Assembly (NCBI RefSeq): GCF_932276165.1
Contig: NC_064012.1
Coordinates: 11,663,501 to 11,727,500 of the forward strand
Direction: 5' to 3'
DNA from: Plutella xylostella
Taxonomy: Eukaryota > Arthropoda > Insecta > Lepidoptera > Plutellidae
Length of the DNA: 64,000 nt
Shown here one piece after another: positions 9,801 through 22,000 of this stretch (within the stretch, counting starts at the first letter, position 1; every line of letters begins with the position of its first letter). The position numbers were made by a program, and so were the translations under genes. Below the pieces are notes generated by a model. The model searched no databases and had not been told where the DNA came from. It saw only the letters and a program-made list of their open reading frames with translations.

Positions 9801-12645
9801 CAAGTTTACGTGCTTCTGTACCTAGTGCTCAAGTATAGGAACCTTCTGGAAAACGCCGTCGTCCCCGCCGCGGTCTGCATCTACAGCCTCGTGGTGACAC
9901 TCTTTGCCATCGAGATACTCCCCAAGGCCATCCTGACTTTCATCGTGGTAAGTGTTGCCGGATACCTCCCCCTGACTAGAACATCCATGTAAAATCATCC
10001 ATCAGTTCTCATCCCATTATGTACATTTTGTAAGTTAGTTATTAATTATCTAGCAATGCACTGGCCTGCAAAAAAATCGCGCAACATAAACATTTCAGTT
10101 ATTAAACTTTGTTAATCGAAACACCTTTTCCTTTTACCATAATCATGTCACGCCCGACTGCCCATGTCTAATCATACGTTAACATTATGCATGCAGATCG
10201 AGTAAACAACAAAGCTTACTACCTATAATTTTGTTAATCTTTGACAAAGACATGGTACCTTATTAAACAAATTAAACGCTATTAGATTTATGAGGCGGCA
10301 AGCCGATTTTTCTGTGCGCCAGTAGTAGTAATGTACCTTGTACTGAAATGAATTGAATGGCACTGCACCCAGCCTGCTGTTACCCTGTTCCATGGAGTAC
10401 GTCCTATCAGGCGGGGCGGGCGTATTATCCTGGGAAGGGGACCATTCAGCCGAATTGGCGAAATAGTGAGTATTACTTGACTGCAGCCTTTAGACAATTT
10501 AAGATTTTATATTTAAATCACACTTTGTATATTACATTTATATGTGCTCGCGAAAACACCTCAGAATAGTAATTACCTACTTAGCCTTGACTCCTAATAT
10601 ATAATTATTTTTATAAATTATGTTCTGAATAAATTCTTGAATCAATTTGTCTAGTCTACCATCTGTGTTATGTTGCATTGTCACCTCCGTCGAGGACTTG
10701 CTGTGCTTTAGGTTATAATTTATAAAAATAGTTTTATTCACACTCTAGAACTTTCCACAACAGAAACATTGCATTTTATCGGGAAAAACATTCACACAAT
10801 CAATATTACGTATTTAATTATGGATGGCCCACACTGCAATTGGTCTGGTTAGCGGTAATCATCATCAATCATGTTGGTTGTTCCGACCCTGTTTATAAAT
10901 TAATCGACTTGCACCACCACCCTGTACGATCCAAGCCAAGGCCCCAGTTAACCCTTAAGTACCTACCTACTTTATACATGCAAATTGTACCTTACTTAGG
11001 TACTACTATAATAGTATTGAGGTCGGTATCTTTAACTCTGTATGGAAGAACCATTCTATGATTCAAAGATGGTTAAGAGTTCTCAAATTTTTTCCCCATC
11101 CCAACCTAGGCGCAAAATGGCGTTACCTATAAATATCAATTCAGCCGTCCAGTTTTCAGTATTTACAATTACTCCCACATAACCTGTTTTACCTATAAAC
11201 GTGGGTTATGTTAAAAAAACACCTGGTTCGCGATTGCGCATATTGTTCGCTAGTGACTATTGATCGTGCCTGTTGCGCCGGGCGCGGGGTCAGAGCGCAC
11301 TGCAAGTTGCCGACAGTACCTACACGCGGCTACTTGCACACATTGGTGCATCTGTAGTTAGTACATATAGGACACACCAAACTAGGGCACATGCGGGAAC
11401 TTTACCTAACGTTGTTACACGGTTTCAACATTCGTAGAATTGCATAATGAACTTTATAAAACTCTTTACGTATATGTACCTATACGTAAAGAGTTTTATG
11501 TATAAATAGGTTAGGTAATTTATGAAAATTGGCTCCCAAGTTATAAAATAAATAATGAGAAATTGGATATTAAGTAATATTGTCTATCTATTTTACCGAG
11601 TACCTATTATTGTAGCGTAAGCGGATCTTCTTTAGGACAAACATATTTTATTGTTTTGTAATACTTACTCGTATAAATAAGCGGATCAAATTTCCAATTC
11701 CCAGAATGGTTTGGTATTTCATCAGCTTATAATAATAAGTGGATGAAATACCATCCATTTATTTTCAGATGCTTATGCCCATATTGTTTCTTTTACATTA
11801 TTAACATTAATATAGGAGTATTCAATTATGATTTTCTACCTATATGATATGATCTACTAAAGCTCCCGTACTATAAAGCCATACAGTAGGTATAGGTTTA
11901 TAGGCATTACCCTCTCATAAGCATCTGCAACATGCGGTTAGCATTTGTGTTAGGCGGACACTCGAGCAACATTGATGCAAGAACATCGAATGCTACACTA
12001 ATGCGTGTGAACTTTCAGCCGATCTGTACGCCCCTCAGCGGATTCGCCAAAGTGACCTACATGTACGGAATCATCCAGACTGGCAACGCCGAGGCCGTGT
12101 CCCTCACTACTTGGAGCATCTCGATCGCTACTAATGCAGGTAACTTAGACTCAAGCCCTCGTAAGTCTAAAAGTAGATGAAGTGTCTAACTCGAAAACAC
12201 CAAAACCTACTGTATAATAATAGATACAAGTATGATAGGAGGAAAGACAAGGTTTTTGATCAGCGGATATACATGTAGCCTTTCTAATTTATGTACTTCA
12301 ATCTCAACTATTTAAAATAATGCAGAACTATCAGTACAACTATGAGCTTGACTGCATATTGTTTATTAACATAAACATAAACAATTTCCACCCATTCCAG
12401 TGCGCATCTTCACCGTGTGGGTGGACTCCGGCGACAGCAACCTGATGACCAACTTCGTAATCTCGACCCTGCTCTCGACCGGCGTGCTGGTGACCGCCAT
12501 GATCTACCAGATGAAGACCCGCGCCAAGAAGGAACACCTGGCCCAGATGCGCAAGCTGGAGCTGCTGGAGAGGAAGAAGGCCCGAGAACAGAAGTGCATC
12601 TGCCCCAACGAAGACTGCTCCTGCAAACGGCGACTGCTCTTCTAA
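3893..12645 (+). CDS. SLC66A3: SLC66A3/PQLC3-type PQ-loop membrane protein
   Basis: Proposed coding exons are 3893-3914, 8954-9134, 9722-9947, 12019-12139 and 12401-12645, with GT-AG introns. All phases agree and give 264 codons. The protein begins MSSKDSTAEMAEAAV. The first PQ motif (FLKVPQI) falls at about residue 43 in a predicted membrane helix. The family block LTYLEYPIILIQ follows in exon 3, and a second loop in exon 4 (PLSGFAKV) lacks the PQ dipeptide. Exon 5 ends in a helix, then a long basic tail with four cysteines (CICPNEDCSC). Vertebrate SLC66A3 is about 200 residues, so both ends are longer here. The family is multi-spanning and related to organellar solute exporters; its substrate is unsettled. 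The first exon is only 22 nt and rests on frame agreement; Met10 in exon 2 (8959) is an alternative start. Introns carry a SINE, other repeats and an antisense pseudogene. Confidence 0.85.
4384..4500 (+). repeat. Degraded RTE-type LINE tail
   Basis: The words gacgggagcggagtgggagtatgcagagctgaccgcc and agtggagaggcact match the better-preserved tails at 42225-42420 and 44640-44770. This is an old sense-strand fragment in SLC66A3 intron 1. Confidence 0.5.
4735..5032 (-). pseudogene. CX9C protein pseudogene, possibly NDUFAF8-like
   Basis: A 62-codon frame runs from an ATG at 5032 to a stop at about 4844. It starts MMLTLRPPASPARKVK and contains YGGKCAIYAEF. In that string Y and F sit exactly where a CX9C helix would have cysteines, and each is one base change from a Cys codon. 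Downstream, the overlapping frame reads CNKFWLTVSLC, an intact CX9C spacing, before a stop near 4735. I read this as an intronless, decayed copy of a twin-CX9C mitochondrial protein with a frameshift between the helices; NDUFAF8, a complex I assembly factor, is the suggested parent. It lies antisense in SLC66A3 intron 1. It could instead be a short unrelated gene, and the family name is inference. Confidence 0.35.
5033..6810. other. SLC66A3 intron 1, no further gene
   Basis: No coding exon or repeat with clear ends was recognised in this part of the long first intron. Confidence 0.4.
6823..7148 (+). mobile_element. tRNA-derived SINE with 12-bp duplication
   Basis: The head carries a polymerase III A box (ggtggtagctcagtcggg) and a B box (gggttcgaatc, 6873-6883). 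A body of tgaaggaaaacatcgtgagg and agtggaccagcg words follows, and the tail ends (aatag)n. The 12-mer atcgagtttggg is present on both sides (6811-6822 and 7149-7160) as a target-site duplication, so this copy is nearly complete. Relatives are at 8634, 31568, 46026 (antisense) and 55345. Confidence 0.88.
7640..8000 (-). repeat. Dispersed transposon fragment
   Basis: It includes the reverse complement of the acccgactgccgaa leader seen at 2443. Its block aaaagacctattcaacgataccct also occurs inverted near 23020-23050. The cccgtttctgagaaaaagggc block matches 22790-22810 in the opposite sense. No intact protein is present; the 129-codon frame here is repeat-derived. Confidence 0.55.
8005..8534 (-). 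repeat. Non-autonomous repeat, inverted relative of the right window end
   Basis: Read on the minus strand this segment begins TTAAGGGCCCGTACAGGG and follows the sequence at 63413-64000 almost throughout, including ggttttcaatgctcttcaca and the paired words around ctacgagtttt/aaaactcgtag. The shared TTAAGGGCC start marks one element end. The other end may be near 8005, where similarity stops. Confidence 0.7.
8634..8815 (+). mobile_element. Diverged SINE fragment
   Basis: A degraded tRNA-like head (taatggataagaac, then gtgttcaaatcctgg as B box) is followed by the body shared with the 6823 SINE: acggtgaaggaaaacgt, then cctgcacatctagattt. There are no clear duplications. It lies just upstream of SLC66A3 exon 2. 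Confidence 0.6.
11456..11499. repeat. Perfect 19-bp stem hairpin
   Basis: The arm ataaaactctttacgtata (11456-11474) and its exact reverse complement (11481-11499) flank a 6-base loop, inside SLC66A3 intron 3. No polymerase III boxes accompany it. Confidence 0.7.
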
Positions 12646-12832
12646 ACTGACTCCGGATCTCGATCTCAAAAGCTTTGAAACGCTACCATACCGGTAACAG
12701 TATACATTATTTCCTTTATGATATTATTATTGATATTCCATTTAATGCGACTTTGGCTATGACCTTCGATGATTAGTTGTAGTTAAATGTCTGTTGATTA
12801 TAAAGATAATTAAAGAATTGAATTAAAATTAA

Positions 12833-12838
12833 AATAAA
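12833..12838 (+). promoter_or_regulatory. Polyadenylation signal of SLC66A3
   Basis: A canonical AATAAA lies 188 bases after the stop codon of the SLC66A3-type gene, in AT-rich 3' sequence. It is the first canonical hexamer after the stop. Confidence 0.6.
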
Positions 12839-12845
12839 GAATCTC

Positions 12846-15212
12846 AGTCCTGGCAGTGACCAATAGTTGAACACATGATTGCGAGTACCAATGAGTACTA
12901 CATAATATAATTTACGGCCTCAGAATATTATATAATCTCGATATTATAATCATTGCTGAAATATTGATTCAAAATTAATGTCTATTGACTAATTAAATTA
13001 ATAAGTTTTTGCTGTTTAAATCATACGTTCTACTACATATAGCAGCAGTTTGTGCCATTAACACGAGGCTTTTATTTGAAATAGTCGGATTGTATGTGAT
13101 TCAACATTCTAGTATAATTGTTTGTTTGCTCTGTTTACACTTTTCACTTCAGCAAACTATTGCTATAAGACTACTAGAGTGCAATCAAGGAATGTTTTTT
13201 AACTTATAACATTAATATAGTAATTTTATGAATAGTTCACTATTGCAATGTTACAGTACAATAGCTAAATATAACTAAATGTTTAATGTAACTCTTTCAT
13301 TCCCAGTAGTTTAAATCAGAGTTGGGATGAATTTTAAATTTCAATTTAACATGATAAATTTCAAGAATTCTTAGAAAAATAATTGTTGTTATTAAATTTA
13401 GGTGTTATCTTCCTATAAGACATTGAACTGTTTAAGTTTATTGTTTGCAAAGCATTTATTATATTGAATACTATGATTACTTGCTCAGAATATTTAATGA
13501 TAATTTCTCGGTATACAAAATGAGTGATTTACTATGTTACGTTTTTAAATTCAATATTCACTTGTGAAATGAGTTATTTTGTACTTTAATTTGGGATCGA
13601 ATTAAATGAAAAAAAGTGAAATCATTTAAATTCAATACATTTATTTTCAAATTCACTATGGGAATTTGGTTGAATCAACATTTGTTTAAATGAAAAAAAA
13701 ATGAATGATGAAAGATTTTTATAAAAATATTAGTAAAAGCTCTAAGGTTTATAAAACCTAAAGTTTGGGTAGATATCGTTTAATATTGTTTGGTCCCTGG
13801 TTATGAAATGCTATAGTGACATTGAAGGCAAACATACTCTAATTTTAGCAATGCCAAACGACACAAACCTAAAATTATATAAACTCAACATAATGGTTTT
13901 ATTAAATTACAATTTTTCCCTAATGCGAAAAAACATGTATTAAAACAAGCAGTAAATATAATCATGGATCAACCAATGTACCGAAAGATATGATTTGACT
14001 AAGGTATATTAAAATATTATATTTATTACTATGATTCTTGATTACTTATGAACATTATTTTCATTAGCATTATACAATTAAAAACAGACAGTAACAAATA
14101 TTTGTGTGAAATTAATATCGTATGAGTAACTAGATAATTTTGACTCTCACGCCAGATTTCGAATATGAAAATAAATAAATGTGGTGGATATTATATCTAT
14201 ATGCATTATTATATTTATAATTTAATCTATCTTGATCAAATCAGTCGGTTATGATATTATTTACAACAATGAAGAGTGAGTAGCCACGGCGAAGCCATGA
14301 TAGGATAGAAGGGTAAATTTACACTTTAATCTTTTATGTTATTTTTAAAATATACTATTCTTACCTATTTCTTTATAATTACATACCTAGTAACTATTGA
14401 TGCTGCGATGGGAAGAAAAATTCTACTAGTCTTTTCATAAAGTACATAACATACCACCTAACAATGTGTGTAGGTGCAGGAATCTAGTTATGTAAGAGAA
14501 TTTTAACTTGTCATTTTATGTCGTAGTAGATCTAGTGAGTAGTTGTTTAAAAATATTGATCATTATAATTAGATGTAATCAACTAATTATTCACTTACTA
14601 GTCCAAATTGTTTTGTTTTTAAGTTTATTATTGTTGTGCCAATTATGTAATCAATAAACATTTATTGATTATACGTCTATTTAATGCTCAGCAATAAGAA
14701 AATATCCCTTATTGGTAAATTAAAGTACTTCATCAGAAATTATGTGTAAATGATGTCTCAGTAAATAACGCCTGAGGAGGGCATAATTAATTACTTGTTT
14801 TTGTTTGTTTGTTTTGTCATTTTTGTTGGTTTTGTCACTATACATAGTGGACATTAATAAGAGGTTTTTTTAGGTCCTGTTCCTCTTACTTAATGTAATT
14901 TGCAGTTCATACTTTTATGTTTTTTGTATGAATTTGATCAGCTGTAAGTAATTCTTATCGAAAGAACTTCTAAAATCGAAATTCGAAAAAAAAATACTGT
15001 AGTAGTTATGTAGTAAACACTCATCGTATAATTACATAGAACAACACGGACTCGGGTGTTATAATTAACTTTAAAAAACATAATTGAGACAGTAAACTTA
15101 TAAAATTTTCCATATATAATATATTTATATCTATAAAAATCATATCATGAATTTGAAACAAATGGAACGAAACTTTCACAGTCGTCATGTAGTGTTTTTT
15201 CTTCTATAGTAG
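12846..15212. other. AT-rich intergenic, no gene seen
   Basis: Over 2 kb of AT-rich sequence lies 3' of SLC66A3. The 66-codon frame at 13009 has AT-driven composition and no recognisable domain. A short palindrome (aatcaataaa/tttattgatt, about 14649-14671) is the only structure noted. Confidence 0.4.
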
Positions 15213-15220
15213 TTATATTG

Positions 15221-15486
15221 ACGGCCGAATGGCGCAGTGGTTAGTGACCCTGACTACTGAGCCGAAGGTCCCGGGTTCGATTCCCGGCTGGGGCAGATAT
15301 TTGTTTAAACACAGATATTTGTTCTCGGGTCTTGGGTGTTGATATTTATATTTAGTATCTATCTATCTATGTATTTGTGTAGATATATCAGCTGTCCGAC
15401 ACCCATAACACAGGTTCTGCCTAGCTTGGGGTCGGATGGCCGTGTGTGAGATGTCCCCACATATTTATTTACATATTTATTTATAT
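15221..15486 (+). mobile_element. tRNA-derived SINE with TTATATTG duplication
   Basis: The head is tRNA-like: A box tggcgcagtggttagtgac, then B box gggttcgattcccgg. A body of tcgggtcttgggtgttgat and cagctgtccgacacccataa follows, with an atttattta tail. The octamer ttatattg flanks it at 15213-15220 and 15487-15494. Antisense relatives lie at about 37500-37602 and 52905-52998. Confidence 0.88.
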
Positions 15487-15509
15487 TTATATTGGAATAG
15501 GTCTTGGTA

Positions 15510-15647
15510 GGGCCCGTTCACACCTGATCCGTCAGTGACGATTTCTCGAAAAAAACGATATGTCACGACAAATACACGTTCACATTGTATCCGTCATGGC
15601 GTATCGTTGGACGAATCGTCACTGACGGATATGGTGTGAACGGGTCC
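15510..15647. mobile_element. MITE with GGGCCCGTTCACAC termini
   Basis: The left end gggcccgttcacacctgatc and the right end ggtgtgaacgggtcc are inverted, with inner arms gtcagtgacgatt/aatcgtcactgac. TA flanks both ends (15508-15509 and 15648-15649). It is 138 bp and non-coding. Confidence 0.82.
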
Positions 15648-15969
15648 TAACATAGAAATGAATATTCGCTTAATATTATATCTGGTAAGACATTCATCTT
15701 GTAATATGAATACTTACAGTACATTTTGGGCTCGTCACTTTATCGTTGCAAGAGTTGTTCTCGGTATGTCGATTCCCATGATGTCGAAGCGACATTGTCG
15801 CTAAGCCCACAGTGTCGATTTCCTATCATGTCGAACGAGCATAACCTCGATTTCCCACCACGTCGACTCAATTGAATTGTTATAAAGGTACAGTCGTAGA
15901 TTCAAAATCTTATAATCTCTTGTTTTTGTCCGAAATTATAATAACCTTCTCATTAGGTATACCTTTTTT

Positions 15970-16085
15970 CAGTTTTTTTTTTCCTTAACCTCTAGTGTTC
16001 CACTGCTGGGCAAAGGTCTCTCCTTGAACATTCCACTTATCCCTTTCTTGGGCCTGCTCACACCATTCCGTGTTAAAGTTTGTTT
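15970..16085 (-). repeat. Old LINE 3'-end fragment
   Basis: The words agtgttccactgctgggcaaaggtctctcc resemble those at 55493-55550. They are typical of antisense 3' ends of lepidopteran LINEs whose reverse-strand frame ends near this motif. No coding capacity remains. Confidence 0.4.
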
Positions 16086-16349
16086 ATTCAGTTACTTAGT
16101 TAATATGATTCCTGTGACAGTTCGAAATTCGAACTACGCACAAATACGATTTCAAAATCAGAGTCCATGAATTAAGTACATTTCATTGGATACGAATCAT
16201 GCGATTCACACAATAAGTCGATAGACAAAATCGATATACTTACTTACCTAAAATTTCAAGGGATATCTCTAAAACCGTAATACTCAAAACGGAGACCATA
16301 AGGTCAAAGGAATCATCGTATCTCAAACGATGATTCCTTAGTTAAACGA

Positions 16350-16475
16350 TGAGTATATAGGTACACTTGTCCAAAATTAATAATGCACATGCAGATCTTC
16401 ACGCCCGAATCATTAAATCGTAAGAGCCTTAAAAAAAACACTTGCATTTTGCAGCTTGTTCGAAAGAAATAGAAG
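16350..16475 (-). repeat. Dispersed repeat, inverted copy of 41530-41665
   Basis: On the minus strand it shares gcacatgcagatc-type words, the block around attcgggcgtgaagatctgc, and aaggctcttacgattta with 41530-41665. The class is unknown and no coding frame survives. Confidence 0.5.
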
Positions 16476-17032
16476 TCAATATCATGTGTCACATAATGTG
16501 GTTGTCTGTAAGAGATTACTTTTAGTAATAAGGCCGCCAATTGTACCATTTTTCTTTTCTATGTTTGTGAAACTGTTTCTGTTTGTGTGCAATAAAGTGT
16601 ATTTTATCTTTATCTTTATAATCGAAAACAACCGATCTGTCAAAGGTTTCTATGCGCATTATCAATTTTGGAGCACTGTATCTCATGTCTCGTACGCTAG
16701 GTCGCCAGGGTGTCGGTTAGGTTAATTATAATTCACAAATATTTATTTGCGATTTTGCGCAGAGTCTATAATAAGTATCTTCATCTTATATCTGTCCAAC
16801 CGCGCAACAACACTTATGGTAGCAGCAATTTATTTATTTTAGTTTTTTATTTATTTATTTAGGTACCTACCTACTGAAAGTGTACTTAGTTTACAAAATT
16901 ACAGAGCAATCTAATGCGTTATACATAAGTACCTACTTAAGATATTTAAGTATGCAATGAAAGTTGAAAAGAATCAAAAATTAATACCTACTAATAAGTC
17001 TAATAACGCTTGGAAACATAATAATATTATCA

Positions 17033-17620
17033 TCACAAAACATCTTCAACCCGCACTGCAAGTGACTTGCTGCCGGCCAGCGTGTACTGGCGCTGCCGCG
17101 GGGCGCGCGCGCGGCTGAACGAGATCTGCATGCACTTCGATGCGTTAAACTGGAGCTTGTTGTCACGGCTCCACTGCACCACCCTGTCTATATCACCCTG
17201 TAGCCGGTCACAATCACCCTCGTCACCAATTCGTAATAACAGTTTGAGATCGTCTGCAAACAGCAGGCACGTGGAGTCCCGTACGATAATCGGAAGGTCA
17301 TTAATCATTATAAGAAAAGAAATTCAAGGTGGCCCAGGTTGCTACCCTGACTTACTCCCGAGTACGTGCAATATGGTTCCGAGTAACTGCTGCCAAATTG
17401 CACGTACTTTTTCCGATTATCAAGGTAGCTACTGAAGAAAGTTAGTGAGTGCGGGATACATCCGATGGCAGCTAGCTAATTTAAGAGTACGTCATTATCT
17501 ACGGTATCAAAAGCCTTACTAAAATCAAAATAAGCTACATCGACTTGTACCTCGGCATCCACTGAAGGAATGACATGGGTCATGAAGTGATGAAGCTTAC
17601 TAGAAGTGCACTGTGGTTCG
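17033..17620 (-). pseudogene. Jockey/CR1-like LINE reverse transcriptase relic
   Basis: On the minus strand, 17580-17480 reads VDVAYFDFSKAFDTVDNDVL, reverse-transcriptase motif A with its catalytic aspartate. After an unrelated 150-base interruption, 17308-17033 reads INDLPIIVRD and CLLFADDLKLL, the catalytic FADD motif, then DIDRVVQWSRDNKLQFNASK. The two parts are collinear and belong to one non-LTR retrotransposon. The rest of the RT domain, the endonuclease and both ends are missing, so it is dead. Confidence 0.85.
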
Positions 17621-17775
17621 GTCTAAACCCATGTAAAGATGTCATTTTATTACATTATATGGTTTTATGCAGCGCATACGCCGCCGATTCAAAGACCTTC
17701 GCAAACACCGACAGGAAAACCACCCGCCGACACTCTGCCCTTAGGAACTGGTGTAACGCGGGTGATCTTAGATAG

Positions 17776-18414
17776 CTCAGGGTATACAGCTGTTTTCAAG
17801 AAGCAGTTATAAATGTGAAGAAGAGTTCTCACCAGATTCACCATATACTGTATTTATACATCTACATCATTAGGATACATTTCTTTTAAAGACCGAGCCG
17901 TTTTTGTTAGGGTTGATGATGACAATTCTCTCATTTTGGTCAGAAATGTTTTTTTATTGAAATTGTACGTATTTTTCCTTTTTAGCAATTCGTTATGTGC
18001 TAATTCTGAAAATATTACTCGCGGTCATACTTATATTTCTTCCTCGGGTGTTTCGTCAGCAATTTTTTTGAGTGACTGATTATCTACTTTTTTCTATTTG
18101 TTGTCTTTCTCCGAGGTCTTTTGAGTAGTTACTGCTTCGACGCGCTTAATTCTATCGCCATTTCTCTAGAATTCATTTTTTTTCTAAAGCTATAGTGCAT
18201 GTTCAACTCATGATAGTCGATCGAAATAAGATTAGAATTTAATAAATTGTGGTATCACAACACAAACCATGCAGTTAGCCCATCCTCCAACCAATAGTAT
18301 AGGACTGGCCGTATGGGTTGACTGTAGGAAAAGAAAAAAAAAATTCTCGCTCTGTGTGTGTGAGATATTTTCAAGTTTTGACTTCTGTAGTCTTTCATAT
18401 TTAATTTCTATAGA
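17776..18414. other. Intergenic, no gene seen
   Basis: No domain, exon or well-bounded repeat was recognised between the LINE relic and the repeat cluster. Confidence 0.4.
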
Positions 18415-18765
18415 AAAATGTGACTAATTTCTTCACTAAATTGTAAAATCCGGCTTATCGAATAGTATGCTCTTTCTTGAACGTTTAATGTATCTGAAGC
18501 TCAGTTTTCCAGTTATTTCATCCATTGTTGAGCGGCGAAACGATGGCAGATCTTCGCCATCAAACTTTGTCAATATTCGGCAAGAATTGTTGAAGTAAAA
18601 TTGCTTTTTACTTACTTTTCTCTGTACCGCATCTATTTTTTTATTATTTATGAATAGTTTTGGATGTATCTAGTGATGATACTTTCCCGGTAGTTTAATT
18701 CTGCTGTTGACTTTATAACCTCTGTTTTAATGGGATATGAGGTTGATTACTCTTTCACGCCAAAA

Positions 18766-19065
18766 CTACTTACTGAACGAATTTGAATGAAATTTGGTAT
18801 GCGGATGGTATATGTAGAATATTTCGCGTACCTTTTTATTATTAGTAGAACAATAAATGACAATATTTGAGAACTTCTTTGCTTGGTTCTTACGGCGGAG
18901 ATCTTGTAAGAAATCAGTCGCCCATTTCGTAAATTCTTCTTGTTGAGCATATTTTTCTTTCGAATTAGCCCATATCTCATTGAATTCTTTGTGAGCCACA
19001 CTAGGTTTTTTTCCTTTCTCATACTCCGCAATAAGTTCTTTATAGAGTTCACCTAGTTGAGACAT
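18766..19065 (-). CDS. Unrecognised 99-codon frame in repeat cluster
   Basis: The frame starts MSQLGELYKELIAEYEKGKK and continues with a Glu/Lys-rich amphipathic stretch through TKWATDFLQDLRRKNQAKKF. Its last 25 codons run into repeat sequence, so the meaningful part is about 70 residues. Upstream is a GC-rich patch (19130-19205). I do not recognise a family. The location suggests a first exon or accessory frame of a DNA transposon rather than a host gene. Confidence 0.35.
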   Translation of the reverse strand: MSQLGELYKELIAEYEKGKKPSVAHKEFNEIWANSKEKYAQQEEFTKWATDFLQDLRRKNQAKKFSNIVIYCSTNNKKVREIFYIYHPHTKFHSNSFSK

Positions 19066-22000
19066 TATACTAACGTAAAAGTTGCAAAGTAACGATTACG
19101 CATGCATTCGGCGGTAAAACATCGAAGCGTCGAGCGAGAGGCGAGCTGACGACTGGTCGGTGGTCAATGGTCAGCGCGGGCGGTGCGGGCGGCGCGCGGG
19201 GAGTTATAAGGTCATACTAGAAATCGTTCATATTTTTGCGCCGATCAAAATTTCGGTTCAGAAATACCTAGCGCTTTTTGACAAGAAATTAATACCTACA
19301 CGTGTTGTCTAACGAGAGAAGTAAGTATAGAAGTATTGCACCTACGTTTCTATTCATTCACAGCTAACATGCAAAATAAAATTCCACTGTCATGTATTAT
19401 TACCTACTTTTCCAATATTTTGCATGCAGAGTTTAAGAGCTTTTCGGCGGCATTTCATACATGTTTGACGTATTGTTTCATTTCAGATGATATTTATTTA
19501 ATAATTGTAACCTAGTAAAGTATCAAAGTGATTCGATCAATTGTGACCGACATAATGACTAATTTGAATGATAATTTCTTCACCAAAACGTTAAATTCGG
19601 CCTATTGATTAGTATGCTCTTTCTTGAACGTTTCATTATTATTATTAAATTCTTTATTGCACAAAGTAAATTGGTACAAAAGCGAACTTAATGCTAACAG
19701 CATTTTCATGTATCTGAATCTCAGCTTTTTCCAGTTCGTTCATACATTGTTGAGCGACGAAACGATGGCAGATCTTCGCCATCACATCATTCTGCTTTCA
19801 AAACTTTGTCAATATCTGGAAAATCATTCTTGAAGTAAAATTGGTTTACTTTTCTCTTTATCGCGTCTAAGTTTTTTATGATCTCGTACTTAGGTTTGGA
19901 TCTATCAGATGATGATACTCTCCCGGTAGTTTAATTCTGCTGTTGATTTTGTAATAACCGCTGTTTTAATGGGATACGAGGTTAATGATTAAATTTCTCA
20001 AAGTGCTAAAAGTAAAGTAAAATATTGAATTATTATATTTTGGGTGTCTACCATACACGTAAAGTGGCCTAGTTCTGGGTACCATTACTGCCGTTTCCAG
20101 TTTCTCCAAAATCGAAAGTATTCACGTTACAGGCTTTTCAGTATATACGCATCGCAATTTCAATATAAGGAAATGCCCCTTTTAAATCATTTTTCTTAAT
20201 TAATAAGTTTAGTTCCCTTATCCTTAGTTTGTTTCAGTTTTATGTCCCTGAGACAACAGAAAAATCTTTAGTAAGATGCATTCGCCCATTAAATCATCCG
20301 CCAGATCTGTAGGATAACACTTTTGGAGTGATAATGCGTTTGATTTAATATCAACCGCTTCAGAAAGTGTACCCAAATTGGATAAAAATATTTTATTCCG
20401 ACTTCTGTTTCACACTTCGCCGCCCCAGAGCCTGCCTATAGCAGTCAATGTAGAATACCTACCGACCTACATAATAATATGTATAAGAAAATTGTGGTGA
20501 TAGATTTGCATAGATGAACAAAAAAATATATTTTTCTGGGCGACTGAGTGAGGCTCAGCTTTTTCCAGATATTTCATACATTGTTGAGCGACGAAACGAT
20601 GGCATATCTTCGCCATCACATCACTAATTAACTGCTTTCAAAACTTTTTCAATATCTGGAAAATCATTGTTGAAGTAAAATTGGTTTACTTTTCTCTTTA
20701 TCGCATCTAAGTTTTTTTATGATCTAGTACTTAGGTTTGGATCTATCTGGTGATGACACTTTCCCTGTAGTTTACTTCTTCTGTTGACTTTTTAACCTCT
20801 TGATGATTTCTCAAGTGCTTGTAAATATTGAAGCAATATTTTTTCTTTTATTTATAGGGGAAGTAAGAAACTAAAATTGGCTTGGTGTTTTTCTCCGTTT
20901 TATAATGTTGAGGACTGAGGTACCTGCCCTACCAGCTTTCTAATACCTACCTACAATTATTATACATGTGCAATGTGTTTTACTTTATTCCGAATAAGTA
21001 GGTATTACTAGAGTCTTTACGCTATAGGCGCCCTTTATATTAAAACAAGTCTTAGTGTTCGCGGTCCTATGTGGGTTGTGTGATGTGGGTGTGGGAGCAA
21101 TAATACATATGTGTGTTCCACCAACTGCACCTAAACCTAACACATCTTTTATCCCAAGTCTTAAAAATCTGAAAAAAAAATTGTGAAATTTTGTGGTTTC
21201 TTACTATTTATTCACCGATGCCTTCTCCTGTGTAGACAACGGGAATGAGATATGTTCAGACAGGAGCCGCCCCAATATTGGGCCGTTCACTATAGTGAGT
21301 ATGCTGCTGACAGTAGGCAGGCTAGCAATAGCCCATCCGAGCCTGATATGACTCCTGTGCATAAAAAACAATGCACAGAGAACCTACAACATAAACCACT
21401 TGTGTGTGTTAGGTGTAAGTAGAAGTATTGAACCTACGTTTGTATTAATTCTAATTCACAGCTAACATGCGAAATAAAATTCCACTGTCATGTATTACCT
21501 ACTTTTGCATGCAGAGAGCTTTTCGGCGACATTTCATACACCTTTGACGTTTTGTTTCAATTCAGATGATATTTGTTTAATAATTATAACCTAGTAAGTA
21601 TCAAAGTGATTCGTTCAATTGTGACCGACATATGACTAATTTGAAAGATAATTTCTTCGCCAAATCGTCAAATCCGGCCTATTGAGTAGTATGCTCTTTC
21701 TTGAACGTTTCATTTATCTGAAGATCAGTTTCAGTTAAGTATTTAATTTATTGTTGAGCGACGAAACGATAGCAAATCTTCGTCATCACACCACTAACTG
21801 CTTTTAAAACTTTGTCGATATCTGGAAAATCATTGTTGAAGTAAAATTGGTTTACTTTTCTCTCGCATGTAAGTTTTTTATGATCTCTTACTTAGGTTTG
21901 GAATTTTGGATCTATCTGGTCATGACACTTTCCCTGTAGATTACTTCTACTGTTGACTTTTTAAATATTGAAGCAATATCTTTTATTTGCTTGGTGGTTT

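Noticed and set aside
10288..10569. Overlapping 70-codon frames on both strands
   Set aside because: Within SLC66A3 intron 3; no recognised domain and neither strand has supporting splice sites.
12340..12669. 109-codon frame antisense to SLC66A3 exon 5
   Set aside because: It is a shadow of the GC-rich exon; the plus-strand frame has splice phase and family support.
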